Assembly: GCA_964533185.1 (NCBI GenBank)
Contig: CAZHLD010000003.1
Location: 1-64,000 of the forward strand
DNA from: CAZHLD01 sp964533185
GTDB taxonomy: Bacteria; Acidobacteriota; Terriglobia; Acidiferrales; UBA7541
DNA length: 64,000 nt
Reading direction: 5' to 3'
In this document: piece after piece, positions 16,157 through 24,847 of the stretch
Layout: every line of letters starts with the position of its first letter
Numbering within the stretch: position 1 is the stretch's first letter
The notes under the pieces: generated by a model
What the model was told of the DNA's origin: nothing
The model's database searches: none
The model's input: the letters and a program-made list of their open reading frames with translations, nothing else
Program-made: the position numbers and the translations under genes

Positions 16157-17271
16157 CAGGGTTCAACCACCACTTTTAAGGACTCGCCCGAAGGACGGGC
16201 GGCAAGGGATAAGGCCAAGGAGAAATCTTCCAGTGGAAAGCAGTGCGTGACCAGTTCTTTGACGGGGAGACGACGCGAAAAGACCAACTCGGCGGATTGG
16301 GACTGGAGAGCGACGTCGGCGCTGTAACTGCCGAGAATTTCCTTTTCTTCGACGCCAACGGCGGCAGCGGGAAACTCGATGCGCATCTGCGGGTCGTTCT
16401 GCGCGAAAAGCAGGACGCGGCCGCCGGGTCGGGCGAGAGCGAGCGAGTCGGTGACGAGGGTGGGGCTGGGCACGGCGAGGAGGACGACGTCGGCGCCACG
16501 GCCGTCGGTGCGGCGGCGGATTTCGTCGGCGAGGTTGGCGGCGGAGGGGTCGAAGGAGGCGTCGGCACCAAAACGAAGGCTGGCGGCGCGGCGCGCGAGC
16601 ATGGGGTCGGTGGTGAGGACAGTGGCGCCGGCAAGCTTGGCGAGCATCATGAGCAGCAAGCCGATGGGGCCCTGTCCGATGACGAGGGCACATTCGCCGG
16701 GTGTAACACGGGCTTTCTCGACGGCCTTGAGGCAGGTGTTGACCGGCTCAACGAAAGTGGCTTCGACGAAGGTGACGCCGTCGGGGATGGCCACCATGCC
16801 GCGCTCGACGATCCAGGGCATTGCTTTCACGTACTCGGCAAAGCCGCCGCCATTGGGGGTGAAGCCGGCGGTGAGTCCCACTTTTTTATAGATGGCGCAC
16901 TGGGAGAAAAGTTTGCGCTGGCAGTAGAAGCAGGCGCCGCAGGGGATGTGATGGAAGCTGACGACGCGGTCGCCGGGGCGGAAGCGGGTGACGCCCGGGC
17001 CGACGGCGGCGACAGTGCCGGCGACTTCGTGTCCGAGGATTTGAGGAGGCTGGACGAAGCCGTGCTGGATTTTTTTGATGTCGGTGCCGCAGATGCCGCA
17101 GGCGGCGACGCGGATGAGGAGTTCGCCCGGGCCGATTTCGGGCACGGGGACCTGCTCGATGACGACGTGGTTGGGGCCGCGATAGACGGCGGCGCGCATG
17201 ACGCTGGGCAGCGGCTGCACTGGCGGAATGGCTGCGGTAGCGGTGTCGAGTTGAACGCCGGTGCGGGTCAT
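16156..17271 (-). CDS. Zinc-dependent MDR dehydrogenase, NAD-type (hopanoid cluster, copy 1)
   Basis: 371 residues from MTRTGVQLDTATAAIPP. This ATG overlaps the hpnG stop by four bases (ATGA), which fixes the start. It has CGTDIKK and GHEVAG for the catalytic zinc, CGACFYCQRKLFSQC for the structural zinc, and GQGPIGLLLMMLAKLAG for cofactor binding. The second strand ends VLTTD, an Asp that favours NAD over NADP. It forms an adjacent pair with the other MDR gene but differs clearly in sequence. Its role in hopanoid metabolism is inferred only from coupling with hpnG. Confidence 0.85.
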   Translation of the reverse strand: MTRTGVQLDTATAAIPPVQPLPSVMRAAVYRGPNHVVIEQVPVPEIGPGELLIRVAACGICGTDIKKIQHGFVQPPQILGHEVAGTVAAVGPGVTRFRPGDRVVSFHHIPCGACFYCQRKLFSQCAIYKKVGLTAGFTPNGGGFAEYVKAMPWIVERGMVAIPDGVTFVEATFVEPVNTCLKAVEKARVTPGECALVIGQGPIGLLLMMLAKLAGATVLTTDPMLARRAASLRFGADASFDPSAANLADEIRRRTDGRGADVVLLAVPSPTLVTDSLALARPGGRVLLFAQNDPQMRIEFPAAAVGVEEKEILGSYSADVALQSQSAELVFSRRLPVKELVTHCFPLEDFSLALSLAARPSGESLKVVVEP

Positions 17272-18026
17272 GTGGCGGCCACCTCGCAGGGACGGTCGAA
17301 GGGCGCGGTGCAGGCGACCCAGGCGGTGAGGAACTGGTCGAGAAAGTCGGCGAGCGCAGAGGCGGCGGCGCGGCTGGAGCGGCCGAGACGGATGAGCTCG
17401 GGCAGGCGGTGCGGGCGGCGAGCGACGTGGCCGAGGAGGCGGAGATGGCTCAGATGGCCGCGGGAGTCGAGCGCGCGGGAGAAATCGTAGGGCAGAGACT
17501 GGTCGTGGGCGTCGCTGACGGCGCGGATGGCCACGGCGGGAATGCGGTGAGCGGCGGCCTGCTCGAGGATGGCGTAGCTTTCCATGTCCGCGGCGTGGGC
17601 GAGGGGCGCGAGCATGGCTTTTTCTTCGGGCGAGCGGACGAGCGTGTCGGAAGAGCGGAAGAGATCGACCGGGCGGGCGCCGGAAGCGGCAGCGAATTGG
17701 AGAAGGCTTTCGTCGGCGCGAAGCAGTTTGCTGGTGCCGGAAGAAGAAAGGGCGCGGGCGACGAGGATCTCTCCGGGACGGTGCTGTGGACGGAGCGAGC
17801 CGCACAGGCCGGCGGAGATGACGAAATCGGGGCGGTCGGCGAGGAGCATCGCGACGGTGCGGGCAGCGTGCTGCGGGCCCATGCCGGTGAGGGCGACGCG
17901 GAGTTCGGCGGCACCGAGGCGCGCGGCCCAGGCGGGGAGTCCGCCGTAGTGCACGGGCTGGAATTCGCGCAGGCGGCGCCAGGGGGCGAATTCGGGAGAG
18001 AGGGCGAAGGTGATGAGGATTTTCAT
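17268..18026 (-). CDS. hpnG: HpnG, adenosylhopane nucleosidase/phosphorylase
   Basis: A 252-residue nucleoside-phosphorylase-superfamily protein beginning MKILITFALSPEFAPWRRL. Family motifs are GMGPQHAARTVAML, FVISAGLCGSL and ADMESYAIL; the Met-Glu pair contacts ribose in this fold, and VSD is near the end. HpnG removes adenine from adenosylhopane to give ribosyl- or phosphoribosylhopane. A T tract lies 16 bp before its start. Its last four bases overlap the next gene, so the two MDR enzymes are made together with it. Confidence 0.9.
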   Translation of the reverse strand: MKILITFALSPEFAPWRRLREFQPVHYGGLPAWAARLGAAELRVALTGMGPQHAARTVAMLLADRPDFVISAGLCGSLRPQHRPGEILVARALSSSGTSKLLRADESLLQFAAASGARPVDLFRSSDTLVRSPEEKAMLAPLAHAADMESYAILEQAAAHRIPAVAIRAVSDAHDQSLPYDFSRALDSRGHLSHLRLLGHVARRPHRLPELIRLGRSSRAAASALADFLDQFLTAWVACTAPFDRPCEVAAT

Positions 18027-18157
18027 TTCAGCGATCAGCGTTTCGTTATCCGTTGTCCGTTAACCGTAATTTGTTATTCGTGATTCGTTGTCCGAAAAAC
18101 CACCGGCCGGAGACCGGCGCTACTAGACCCAAGGCCGGCTGGAAGCCGGCTCTACCG
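18027..18157. repeat. P-T module between hpnA and hpnG
   Basis: A T tract occupies 18042-18096 (units like CCGTTGTCCGTTAACCG), next to the hpnG start. Two P palindromes follow, CCGGCCGGAGACCGGCGCTAC and GCCGGCTGGAAGCCGGC with TCTACCGCTAC after it; the last CTA is the hpnA stop codon. Confidence 0.85.
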
Positions 18158-19189
18158 CTACGCGGCGCGGGCACGAACGGCGTTGCCGGAAGAGGCGCGG
18201 CCGTTGCGGACGTAGCCGTTTTCTTCATACCAGCGGACGGCGCGTTCGATTGCTGCCTCGATGGGGCCGGGCTGAAAACCGAGTTCGCGGCCGGCCTTGG
18301 AGCAGTCCACGAACATTTTATGGCGCGCCATGCGCACGCCTTCGAGCGGGATCTGCGGCGCGCGGCCAAGCAGGAGCGAGAGGCTGCGGTCGAAGTAACC
18401 GGCAACGAGCGCCAGCGCGTGCGGAAAGCGGAAGCGGGGCGCGGGAATGCCGGTGATGCGGCTGAGCGTGTCGAGCAATTCTTTGAGAGTGAGATTCGTC
18501 CCGCCGAGAATGTAGCGCTGGCCCGGGCGTCCGCGTTCGGCGGCAAGGAGATGGCCGGCGGCGCAGTCTTCAACGGGAACCCAGTTGAGGCCGGTGTCCA
18601 CGTAGCCGGGCATGCGGCGGTTCAAGAAATCGAGAAGGATGCGGCCGGAGGGCGTGGGCTTCCAATCGCCGGGGCCGACGGGCGTGGAAGGATTGACGAT
18701 GATGACGGGGAAACCCTCGGCGGCAAAGCGGAGGGCTTCCCGCTCGGCGAGGTACTTGGAGCGCTTGTAGTGACCGATCATTTCCTGTAATGAGGTGGGC
18801 GTTTCTTCGTTGGGCAGCAGGCCGGGGCGATGGACGGCAATGGTGGCGACGGTGGAGGTGTAGATGAACTGTTCGACGCCGCAGCGGCGAGCGGCTTCGA
18901 GGAGATTGCAAGTGCCGGTAACGTTGGAGTCGTAGAGTTCGCGCGGGTGGCGAACGTCGAGGCGATAGTCGGCGGCAACGTGAAAGACGCGGCGGACACC
19001 GTCGAGGGCGCGGAGGAGAGAGGAGGGGTCGCGGAGGTCGCCGAGGACGCGCTCGACGGGGAGCGAATCAATCGCGCGGAGGTTACTGGAGGGGCGGACG
19101 AGGACACGGACGCGGTCGCCGCGAGCGACGAGTTGGCGAGCGACGTGGCTGCCGAGGAAGCCGGTTGCGCCGGTGAGGAGGGTGGTCAT
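18158..19189 (-). CDS. hpnA: HpnA, hopanoid-associated NAD-dependent sugar epimerase
   Basis: A 343-residue extended short-chain dehydrogenase. The N-terminal TGATGFLGSHVARQL binds the nucleotide; YTSTVAT and the HYKRSKYLAE segment carry the Ser and Tyr-x3-Lys catalytic residues, and NPSTPVGPGD follows. HpnA-type proteins are conserved in hopanoid clusters and are thought to modify the sugar-derived side chain, though the exact step is uncertain. The start is MTTLLTGATG; a T tract sits 13 bp upstream. The stop TAG is part of a P palindrome. Confidence 0.92.
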   Translation of the reverse strand: MTTLLTGATGFLGSHVARQLVARGDRVRVLVRPSSNLRAIDSLPVERVLGDLRDPSSLLRALDGVRRVFHVAADYRLDVRHPRELYDSNVTGTCNLLEAARRCGVEQFIYTSTVATIAVHRPGLLPNEETPTSLQEMIGHYKRSKYLAEREALRFAAEGFPVIIVNPSTPVGPGDWKPTPSGRILLDFLNRRMPGYVDTGLNWVPVEDCAAGHLLAAERGRPGQRYILGGTNLTLKELLDTLSRITGIPAPRFRFPHALALVAGYFDRSLSLLLGRAPQIPLEGVRMARHKMFVDCSKAGRELGFQPGPIEAAIERAVRWYEENGYVRNGRASSGNAVRARAA

Positions 19190-19291
19190 TTCATTGAAGG
19201 ACGTTATTCGTGAATCGTTACTCGTAAATCGCGATTCGTTGATCGTTCTCCGTTTACCCCAAGAACCAGCCGTGGCGACGCAAGGTCGCCA
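19190..19291. repeat. P-T module between hpnH and hpnA
   Basis: A T tract (19202-19255, units like TCGTTACTCGTAAATCG) lies next to the hpnA start. A palindrome GTGGCGACGCAAGGTCGCCAC at 19271-19292 is followed by TACAAAACC, and its CTA at 19292-19294 is the stop codon of hpnH. Confidence 0.85.
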
Positions 19292-20503
19292 CTACAAAAC
19301 CCGAAGAGAGCCGTCGGGACGGACGAGTTCTTCAGTCGAGCCGGCGGCGAGAACGGCATCCGAGTGGGCATGGCCGTTGCCGCCCGTAGAGACGGAGCCA
19401 CTGCCGTTCCCAGGTGCATTGCCGCTCCCGTGGCCGTGGCCATTGCCGTGGCCGGTTGCATGGCCGTCGGATGATTTGCGGCTGCCGGCGCCGCCCATTT
19501 TCCCGCTCAACTGCCAGGTGAGCATTTTCCAGTTGTCGCCGAGCTTGCGATTGGCGCCGAGGACCGCGGAGAGCTCGAAGCCGACGTGCATCATGCAGTC
19601 TTCGCAGCGGGGGTCGCGGCCCGGGCCGTAGTTTTCCCAGGGCGTCTTCTCGATGAATTCCTTGAAGGTGGCGTAGTGCGCGTCGGTCATAGCGTAGCAG
19701 GGGCTTTTCCAGCCGCGCGGGTTGTAGGTGGGGCTGCCCCAGACGGTGCAGGGGAGCTCGCGCTCGCCGCGGAGGTATTCGAGGTAGATATTGGAGACCA
19801 TCAGGTTGAATTTGCCCAGAAGCTGGGAGGCCTGGCGGAATTTTTCGCGAATTTCTTCGCGGGACATGAAGATGTCGCGGGTCTGGACGGCGGAGTAGGA
19901 GTAGGCCGGCGAGAGCATGAAGCCATCCACGCCGAGGTCGTAAAGGTAGGCGTAAAGCTCGGCGATCTCTTCCAGGTCGGTCTCTTTGTAGATGGTGGTG
20001 TTGGAGCTGACCAGGAAGCCGGCGGCTTTGGCAGCCTTGATGCCTTCGATGGCCTCGCGGAAGACGCCATCTTTCTCGACGCAGAGGTCATGGGTGTGTT
20101 CGAGGCCGTCGAGGTGGACGTTCCAGAAGAAGCTGGAGGTGGGCTTGAACTCGTGGAGCTTCTTGCGGATGAACATGCCGTTGGTGCAGAGATAGATGTG
20201 GCGGCCACGATCGAGGATCTCGCGGGTGAGGCGGCCGATTTCGGGGTAGATCATAGGCTCGCCGCCGCAAATGGAGACGACCGGAGCGCCGCAATCGTCG
20301 AGAGCGGCAAGGCACTGCTCGACGGTGAGCATGTCGCTGATGGTGGACTTGTACTCGCGGATGCGTCCGCAGCCGGTGCAGGTGAGGTTACAGGCGTGCA
20401 GCGGCTCGAGCATCATGACCAGCGGAAACTTCTCCGCACCGCGAAGGCGCTTGCCGGCGATGTACCTGGTCAGATTCGCGGTGAGCTTGAGCGGGAATCT
20501 CAT
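19292..20503 (-). CDS. hpnH: HpnH, radical-SAM adenosylhopane synthase
   Basis: 403 residues. HpnH joins the 5'-deoxyadenosyl group to diploptene, giving adenosylhopane. The radical-SAM cluster motif CNLTCTGC is at residues 38-45 (C-x3-C-x2-C), followed by CGGEPMIYPEIG and LCTNGM. The start MRFPLKLTANLTRY overlaps the shc stop by four bases. After the conserved domain (ending about LSGKMGG) comes a tail of roughly 60 residues with a Gly/His/Asn-rich tract (GHGNGHGHGSGN). It is encoded by hexanucleotide repeats and not expected in the family. Confidence 0.93.
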   Translation of the reverse strand: MRFPLKLTANLTRYIAGKRLRGAEKFPLVMMLEPLHACNLTCTGCGRIREYKSTISDMLTVEQCLAALDDCGAPVVSICGGEPMIYPEIGRLTREILDRGRHIYLCTNGMFIRKKLHEFKPTSSFFWNVHLDGLEHTHDLCVEKDGVFREAIEGIKAAKAAGFLVSSNTTIYKETDLEEIAELYAYLYDLGVDGFMLSPAYSYSAVQTRDIFMSREEIREKFRQASQLLGKFNLMVSNIYLEYLRGERELPCTVWGSPTYNPRGWKSPCYAMTDAHYATFKEFIEKTPWENYGPGRDPRCEDCMMHVGFELSAVLGANRKLGDNWKMLTWQLSGKMGGAGSRKSSDGHATGHGNGHGHGSGNAPGNGSGSVSTGGNGHAHSDAVLAAGSTEELVRPDGSLRVL

Positions 20504-22524
20504 CCATTCTCCAGGTTGCCGTTGCGCCGGGCGAACTGATCGGGCCGGACCATGAGGGCATGAAATGGGGTCAGGCCGCGGCGAAGATTGCGGTAACGCG
20601 CCAGGGCGTACAGCGGGAAATAATTGCGATAGAGGTGGTAGCGCAAATAAAAGACGCAGGGGAAGCCAGTGCCGGTGAAAGCCTCTTCGTCCCACGAGCC
20701 GTCAGGAGTCTGGCGGGAGAGGAGAAACTCGACAGCGAGGGACGCACAAGGGCTTTCGGCTTCGCCGGCCGCCATCAAGCCGATAAGACCCCAGGCAGTC
20801 TGCGAGGGAGTGCTGGGGCCGCGTCCCTTGAGCTCGGGGTGGTGATAGGAGGCGAGCGATTCGCCCCAGCCGCCATCGGGGTTCTGTACCGAGCAGAGCC
20901 AGTCCACACTGCGACGGGCAAAACCGCGCGAAGCGAGAGCGACCGGCTCGAGCGAGCGAAGGACGCCGCTGGTGCCGTACACGTAATTGCTGCCCCAGCG
21001 TCCGTACCAGGAGCCGTCCTCGGCCTGGTCGCGGAGGAGGAAGGCGAGGGCGCGTTTGATGACGGTATGAGAGCAGGGCCAGCCGAAGCGGCCGAGACAT
21101 TCGACGACGCGAGCGGTGACGTCGGCAGTGGAGGGATCGATCATCGCGTTGTGGTCGGCGAAGGGGACCTGAGTGAGGATGCTGCAATCGTTATCGCGGT
21201 CGAAGGCGCCCCAGCCGCCGTCGCGGTTTTGCATGGAGAGCAGCCAGGCAATGCCGCGGCGGATGGCGCGCTCCATGCGCGGCGCGTCGGGATACTGGAC
21301 GCGCTGGAGAGCCATAAGGACGAAGGCGGTGTCGTCCACGTCGGGATAAAAGTCGTTGCGGAACTCGAAGGCCCAGCCGCCAGGCTCGGCGTCGCGGTTT
21401 TTGACGACCCAGTCGCCGGCCCCGAGGAGCTGCTTTTCGAGCAGCCAGCGCGAGGCCTGGACGAGTGAGGTGTGGTCGGGCGGGAGGCCGGCTTCTTCGA
21501 GACCGACCATGGCAATGGCGGTGTCCCAGACGGGGGAGAGGCAGGGCTGGACGCGGAGGGTATCGCCCTCTTCGATTTCGAAGCGGGCCATCTGGCCGAT
21601 TTCGCGGGCGGTGAGCGGGTCGTCGGGGCCGTGGCCCAGGGCGAGCAGGGCGAAGACGGAGTTCATCATCGCCGGGTAAATGGCGGCGAGACCGTCGGAA
21701 CGCTCGAGGTGCTCGCGCATCCACTGGCGGGCCAGGCGGAGGGCCAGATGACGCAGCGGGCGCCAGGGGAGGCGCTCGTAGTGCTTGCAGGCGCGGTCGA
21801 GAACAAGGAAAAAGTTGCGCCAGGTGATGAGCTGGCGATCAAACTGGAAGGACGGGAGCTTGCGATTCGGGGTGGCGAAGAGATCGTCCACGCGGAAGCG
21901 GCCGGCGTGGGCCCAGCAGGGCTTGTAGTGGTAAAGGATGGCCATGGGAATGACGATGGCGCGAGTCCAGGAAGACATCTCGTAGATGTTGAAGTAAAAC
22001 CAATTGGGAAGGAGCATCATCTCCGGCGGGACGGCGGGAACGAGGTCCCAACTGATGGCACCAACCAGAGCGAGATAAAAGCGGGTGAAGGAGTTGGTTT
22101 TTTCAAGGCCTCCGATGCGCAGGATGCACTCGCGAGCGCGGGCCATGTGGGGCGCGTCGGGGAAATCGCCGGCGAGCTGCAGGGCGACGTAGGCTTTGAC
22201 CGTGGCGTTGACCTCGGAAGGGCCGCCCTGATAGATGGACCAGCCGCCATCGTCGAGCTGGTGCCGGCGGACGTAGGTGGCCAGGCGGGCGATGCGGGAA
22301 GGCTCAGCCTTGCGGAGAATGTTCAGGTAGAAGATGTAGTCGGATTCGAGGGTGGTGTCAGCTTCGAGTTCGCCGACCCAGTAGCCTTCCGGGGCTTGGA
22401 GAGAGAGCAGATAGCCCGCGGCGCGCTCGACGGCTTCGTGGAGAGCCTGATCGAGACCCGGGGAGGCAGGCCGCGCGGCCACAGGGCCGGACGGATCGAA
22501 TTCAACTTTGGCTCCCAATGCCAT
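20500..22524 (-). CDS. shc: Squalene-hopene cyclase
   Basis: 674 residues, normal for the family. The catalytic DVDD motif (DxDD, about residues 395-398) protonates squalene; several QW-type motifs are visible (QNRDGGWGAF, QAEDGSWYGRWG, QNPDGGWGES, QTPDGSWDEE), as are the LEADTTLESDY N-terminal region and FYLRYHLYRNYFPLYALARY near the end. It is a monotopic inner-membrane enzyme that cyclises squalene to hopene/diplopterol. It is the first gene of the hopanoid operon, coupled to hpnH by an ATGA overlap. Confidence 0.97.
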   Translation of the reverse strand: MALGAKVEFDPSGPVAARPASPGLDQALHEAVERAAGYLLSLQAPEGYWVGELEADTTLESDYIFYLNILRKAEPSRIARLATYVRRHQLDDGGWSIYQGGPSEVNATVKAYVALQLAGDFPDAPHMARARECILRIGGLEKTNSFTRFYLALVGAISWDLVPAVPPEMMLLPNWFYFNIYEMSSWTRAIVIPMAILYHYKPCWAHAGRFRVDDLFATPNRKLPSFQFDRQLITWRNFFLVLDRACKHYERLPWRPLRHLALRLARQWMREHLERSDGLAAIYPAMMNSVFALLALGHGPDDPLTAREIGQMARFEIEEGDTLRVQPCLSPVWDTAIAMVGLEEAGLPPDHTSLVQASRWLLEKQLLGAGDWVVKNRDAEPGGWAFEFRNDFYPDVDDTAFVLMALQRVQYPDAPRMERAIRRGIAWLLSMQNRDGGWGAFDRDNDCSILTQVPFADHNAMIDPSTADVTARVVECLGRFGWPCSHTVIKRALAFLLRDQAEDGSWYGRWGSNYVYGTSGVLRSLEPVALASRGFARRSVDWLCSVQNPDGGWGESLASYHHPELKGRGPSTPSQTAWGLIGLMAAGEAESPCASLAVEFLLSRQTPDGSWDEEAFTGTGFPCVFYLRYHLYRNYFPLYALARYRNLRRGLTPFHALMVRPDQFARRNGNLENG

Positions 22525-22776
22525 TCAGAACTCTCCGGCAACGCGCTGACCTACACGTTGCTTGTGTCCTCCTGACCAGCAGGACAAAAGGCTGAAGCAG
22601 ACTCAGGCTGGGCTGAAAGCGACCGGGCGCTGCCCGGTGTGAACATCGCCATTCCCACATCCCTCCCGGAACTCTGGGACGAGACGCCCCCAGGGGCAGC
22701 GAGACCGAAATGCTACTAAAGCAAGCATTATGTATGGGAACTTGAAAGGGGTCAACAGGCAAGAAAAAGGGGTGTG
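22525..22776. other. Region upstream of shc
   Basis: About 250 bp with no credible gene. It contains GC-rich inverted repeats (around CCGGGCGCTGCCCGG near 22631 and CGCCCCCAGGGGC near 22687) and lacks the T tract seen before other genes in the cluster. The promoter of the hopanoid operon should lie here, but no convincing -35/-10 pair was found. Confidence 0.35.
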
Positions 22777-23403
22777 TCAGGAAGAAACACGGCCCGAAAC
22801 GAAGAAACGCAGGCGAACCAGGGAGGCCAAGGCATCGGGTAGAGGGGCGCCGAGGGGCTGGAGGAAGAGAGGCTTCGCTTCGAGGAGGCGTGGGGAAACG
22901 CTGGGCCAGGCGACTTCGGCGGCGGGGAGAGGCGAGCGGAGAACGAAGGCGTCGGCGCGGTCGAGGTAGAGACGGGCGGAATCTTTGAAGTCGGGGGAAG
23001 CGGGGTCGAGGACGACGAGATAAAGGGCCGGATGGAGGAAGGCGAGGAGGGAGTTGCTCTCGATGATTGCGTTGGTGGATTGGGCGAGGGCGTTGCGGAG
23101 GAGCGGGAGGGCTTCGGCGAGTTGTCCCTGGCGGGTGCGCAGCCAGAGGGAACGCGCGGCGCCGGCAACGAGGAAGCGAGAGGTGTCGGTGCGATTGCAG
23201 CGATCGCGCTCTTCGTCGAGCGAAAAAGGATGTTCGTGAGGGGCGCAGCCGCAGGGCGCGCCGTGAAGGGAACAGACACCGTGTCCGTATTGAGTGATTT
23301 TGATGGCGGTCCAAGAAGCGTCGGGGAAGGCCCGGATGAGGTCAACGACAAGAGAAGTCTTGCCAATGGAGCGGGTGTGGCCGCCGATGAGGAGGAGGGG
23401 CAA
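22777..23403 (-). CDS. MobB-like P-loop NTPase of unknown function
   Basis: 208 residues. The Walker A-type motif GGHTRSIGKTSLV sits at the N-terminus, like MobB and dethiobiotin synthase P-loops. A Cys/His cluster follows (CSLHGAPCGCAPHEHPF, about residues 44-60), then NAIIESNSLL and YLVVLDPA as the next core strands. The Cys/His cluster could bind metal. It is the next gene on the strand after lpxD, separated by a P-T module. Function unknown; molybdenum-cofactor metabolism is possible but unsupported by neighbours. Confidence 0.7.
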   Translation of the reverse strand: MPLLLIGGHTRSIGKTSLVVDLIRAFPDASWTAIKITQYGHGVCSLHGAPCGCAPHEHPFSLDEERDRCNRTDTSRFLVAGAARSLWLRTRQGQLAEALPLLRNALAQSTNAIIESNSLLAFLHPALYLVVLDPASPDFKDSARLYLDRADAFVLRSPLPAAEVAWPSVSPRLLEAKPLFLQPLGAPLPDALASLVRLRFFVSGRVSS

Positions 23404-23542
23404 GAACAGAACCCGTGATTCGTTACTCGTAATTCGTTACTGGTAATGCGCGGACGATTGTACACCCAGATTGACACGTTGATTTCTGCTGCCCACCAAG
23501 ATGACGGACGAAAGGAACAAGGATGGCGGCGTAAAACCGCCG
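23404..23542. repeat. P-T module between lpxD and the P-loop NTPase gene
   Basis: A T tract at 23411-23452 (TCGTTACTCGTAATTCG-like) lies 8 bp before the NTPase start. A P palindrome GGCGGCGTAAAACCGCC at 23525-23541 is followed by GCTACGG, and its CTA (23543-23545) is the lpxD stop. Confidence 0.85.
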
Positions 23543-24717
23543 CTACGGAAGCTTCTGCTCGATTGCGCGGAGGCGGGAGGCGAGCTCGGGGAGGCGGGCG
23601 AACCAGGCGTAGGCTTCCTTGAACTTGTCGAGCGGGCGGGCGGGCGTGCCCCAGACGACCTGACCTGTGCGGATGGTTTTGCCGGTGAGGATGCNNNNNN
23701 NNNNNNNNNNNNNNNNNNNNNNNNNNNNNNNNNNNNNNNNNNNNNNNNNNNNNNNNNNNNNNNNNNNNNNNNNNNNNNNNNNNNNNNNNNNNNNGCGGGC
23801 GTGCCCCAGACGACCTGACCTGTGCGGATGGTTTTGCCGGTGAGGATGCCGGCCTGGCCGCCAATGACCGAGGAGTCTTCGAGAGTGCAGTGATCGCCGA
23901 GGCCGACCTGGCCGCTGATGACGACGTTTTTGCCGATGACGCTGGAGCCAGAGATGCCGGTCTGCGCGGCAATGAGCGTGTTGGCGCCGATGCGAACGTT
24001 GTGGGCGACGTGGACGAGGTTGTCGAGCTTGACGCCGGTGTCGAGGCGGGTGGTCGAGAGCGAGCCGCGGTCGAGGGTGGAGTTGGCGCCGATTTCGACG
24101 TCGTCGGCAATTTCGACCGAGCCGAGCTGCGGGAATTTAAGGTGCTTGCCTTCCCCGGTGACGTAGCCGAAACCGTCCGAGCCGATCACGGCGCCGGAGT
24201 GGACCAGGACGCGGTCGCCGAGTCGCACGCCGGCGTAGAGCGTGACGCGGGGATAGAGGCGACAGTGCGCGCCGAGTCGAGAGCCGCGGCCGAGGAAACA
24301 GAAGGCGGCGATCTGCGTGCCTTCGGCGATGGAGACGTCGTCTTCGATGACGGCGTAAGGGCCAACGGCGACGCCGGCGGCGAGTCGCGCGGTGGGCGAG
24401 ATGACGGCGGTGGGGTGAATGCCAGTGGCAATCGGAGCGGCGGGGAGCAGCCAGGCGGCGGCTTTGGCGAAGGCGAGCTTGGGATGGGGAGAGCGAAGGA
24501 GCGTTTTGCCGGGGAGAGAAAGATCGGGCGGGAGAAGGACACAACTCGCTGCGGAGGCGGCGGCGCGGTCGAGATGGCGCGGGGAGTCCACGTAAATGAG
24601 GTCGGCGGGGCCGGCGGATTCGGGCGAGGCGAGGCCGGAGATGGGGATGGAGGAGTCGCCTTCGAGTGGGGCGGCGAGGAATTGGGAGAGGTCGCGTGCG
24701 GTCTTGTGAGTGGTCAT
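23543..24717 (-). CDS. lpxD: LpxD, UDP-3-O-acylglucosamine N-acyltransferase (split by an assembly gap)
   Basis: Starts MTTHKTARDLSQFLAAP at 24717. It shows the LpxD N-terminal domain, then a left-handed beta-helix of hexapeptide repeats with the catalytic-region VHSGAVIGSDGFGYV and LVHVAHNVRIG. A run of 100 N interrupts it, but the 55 bp on each side are identical. Collapsing them restores one frame, ending ARPLDKFKEAYAW...AIEQKLP at a TAG at 23543, for a complete protein of about 340 residues. LpxD adds the second acyl chain in lipid A synthesis. The gene is probably intact; only the assembly is broken. Confidence 0.9.
23695..23794. other. Assembly gap of 100 N with duplicated 55-bp flanks
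   Basis: The 55 bp at 23640-23694 and at 23795-23849 are identical, both starting GCGGGCGTGCCCC. This is the mark of two contigs overlapping by one k-mer and joined with a fixed N spacer. Real gap size is probably zero. Confidence 0.95.
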
Positions 24718-24847
24718 GGATGCCTCACGGGAGAGGAGTTCAAAGGCCTTATGGAACCACAGATGAACGCGGATGAACACTGATAAGAGACAGAAGAAAA
24801 ACATATCGCAGAGGACGCAGAGGTAGGGACGTCGCCGAGAAAAAAAG

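Noticed and set aside
15014..16327. Plus-strand frame of 437 codons opposite the MDR gene
   Set aside because: Rich in Asp, Gly, Glu and Ala without motifs, which is the usual antisense shadow. The minus strand has zinc and Rossmann motifs.
19268..19294. P palindromes considered as intrinsic terminators
   Set aside because: They form strong hairpins but lack a following T run on the transcribed strand, and several lie inside coding regions or within the hpn operon.
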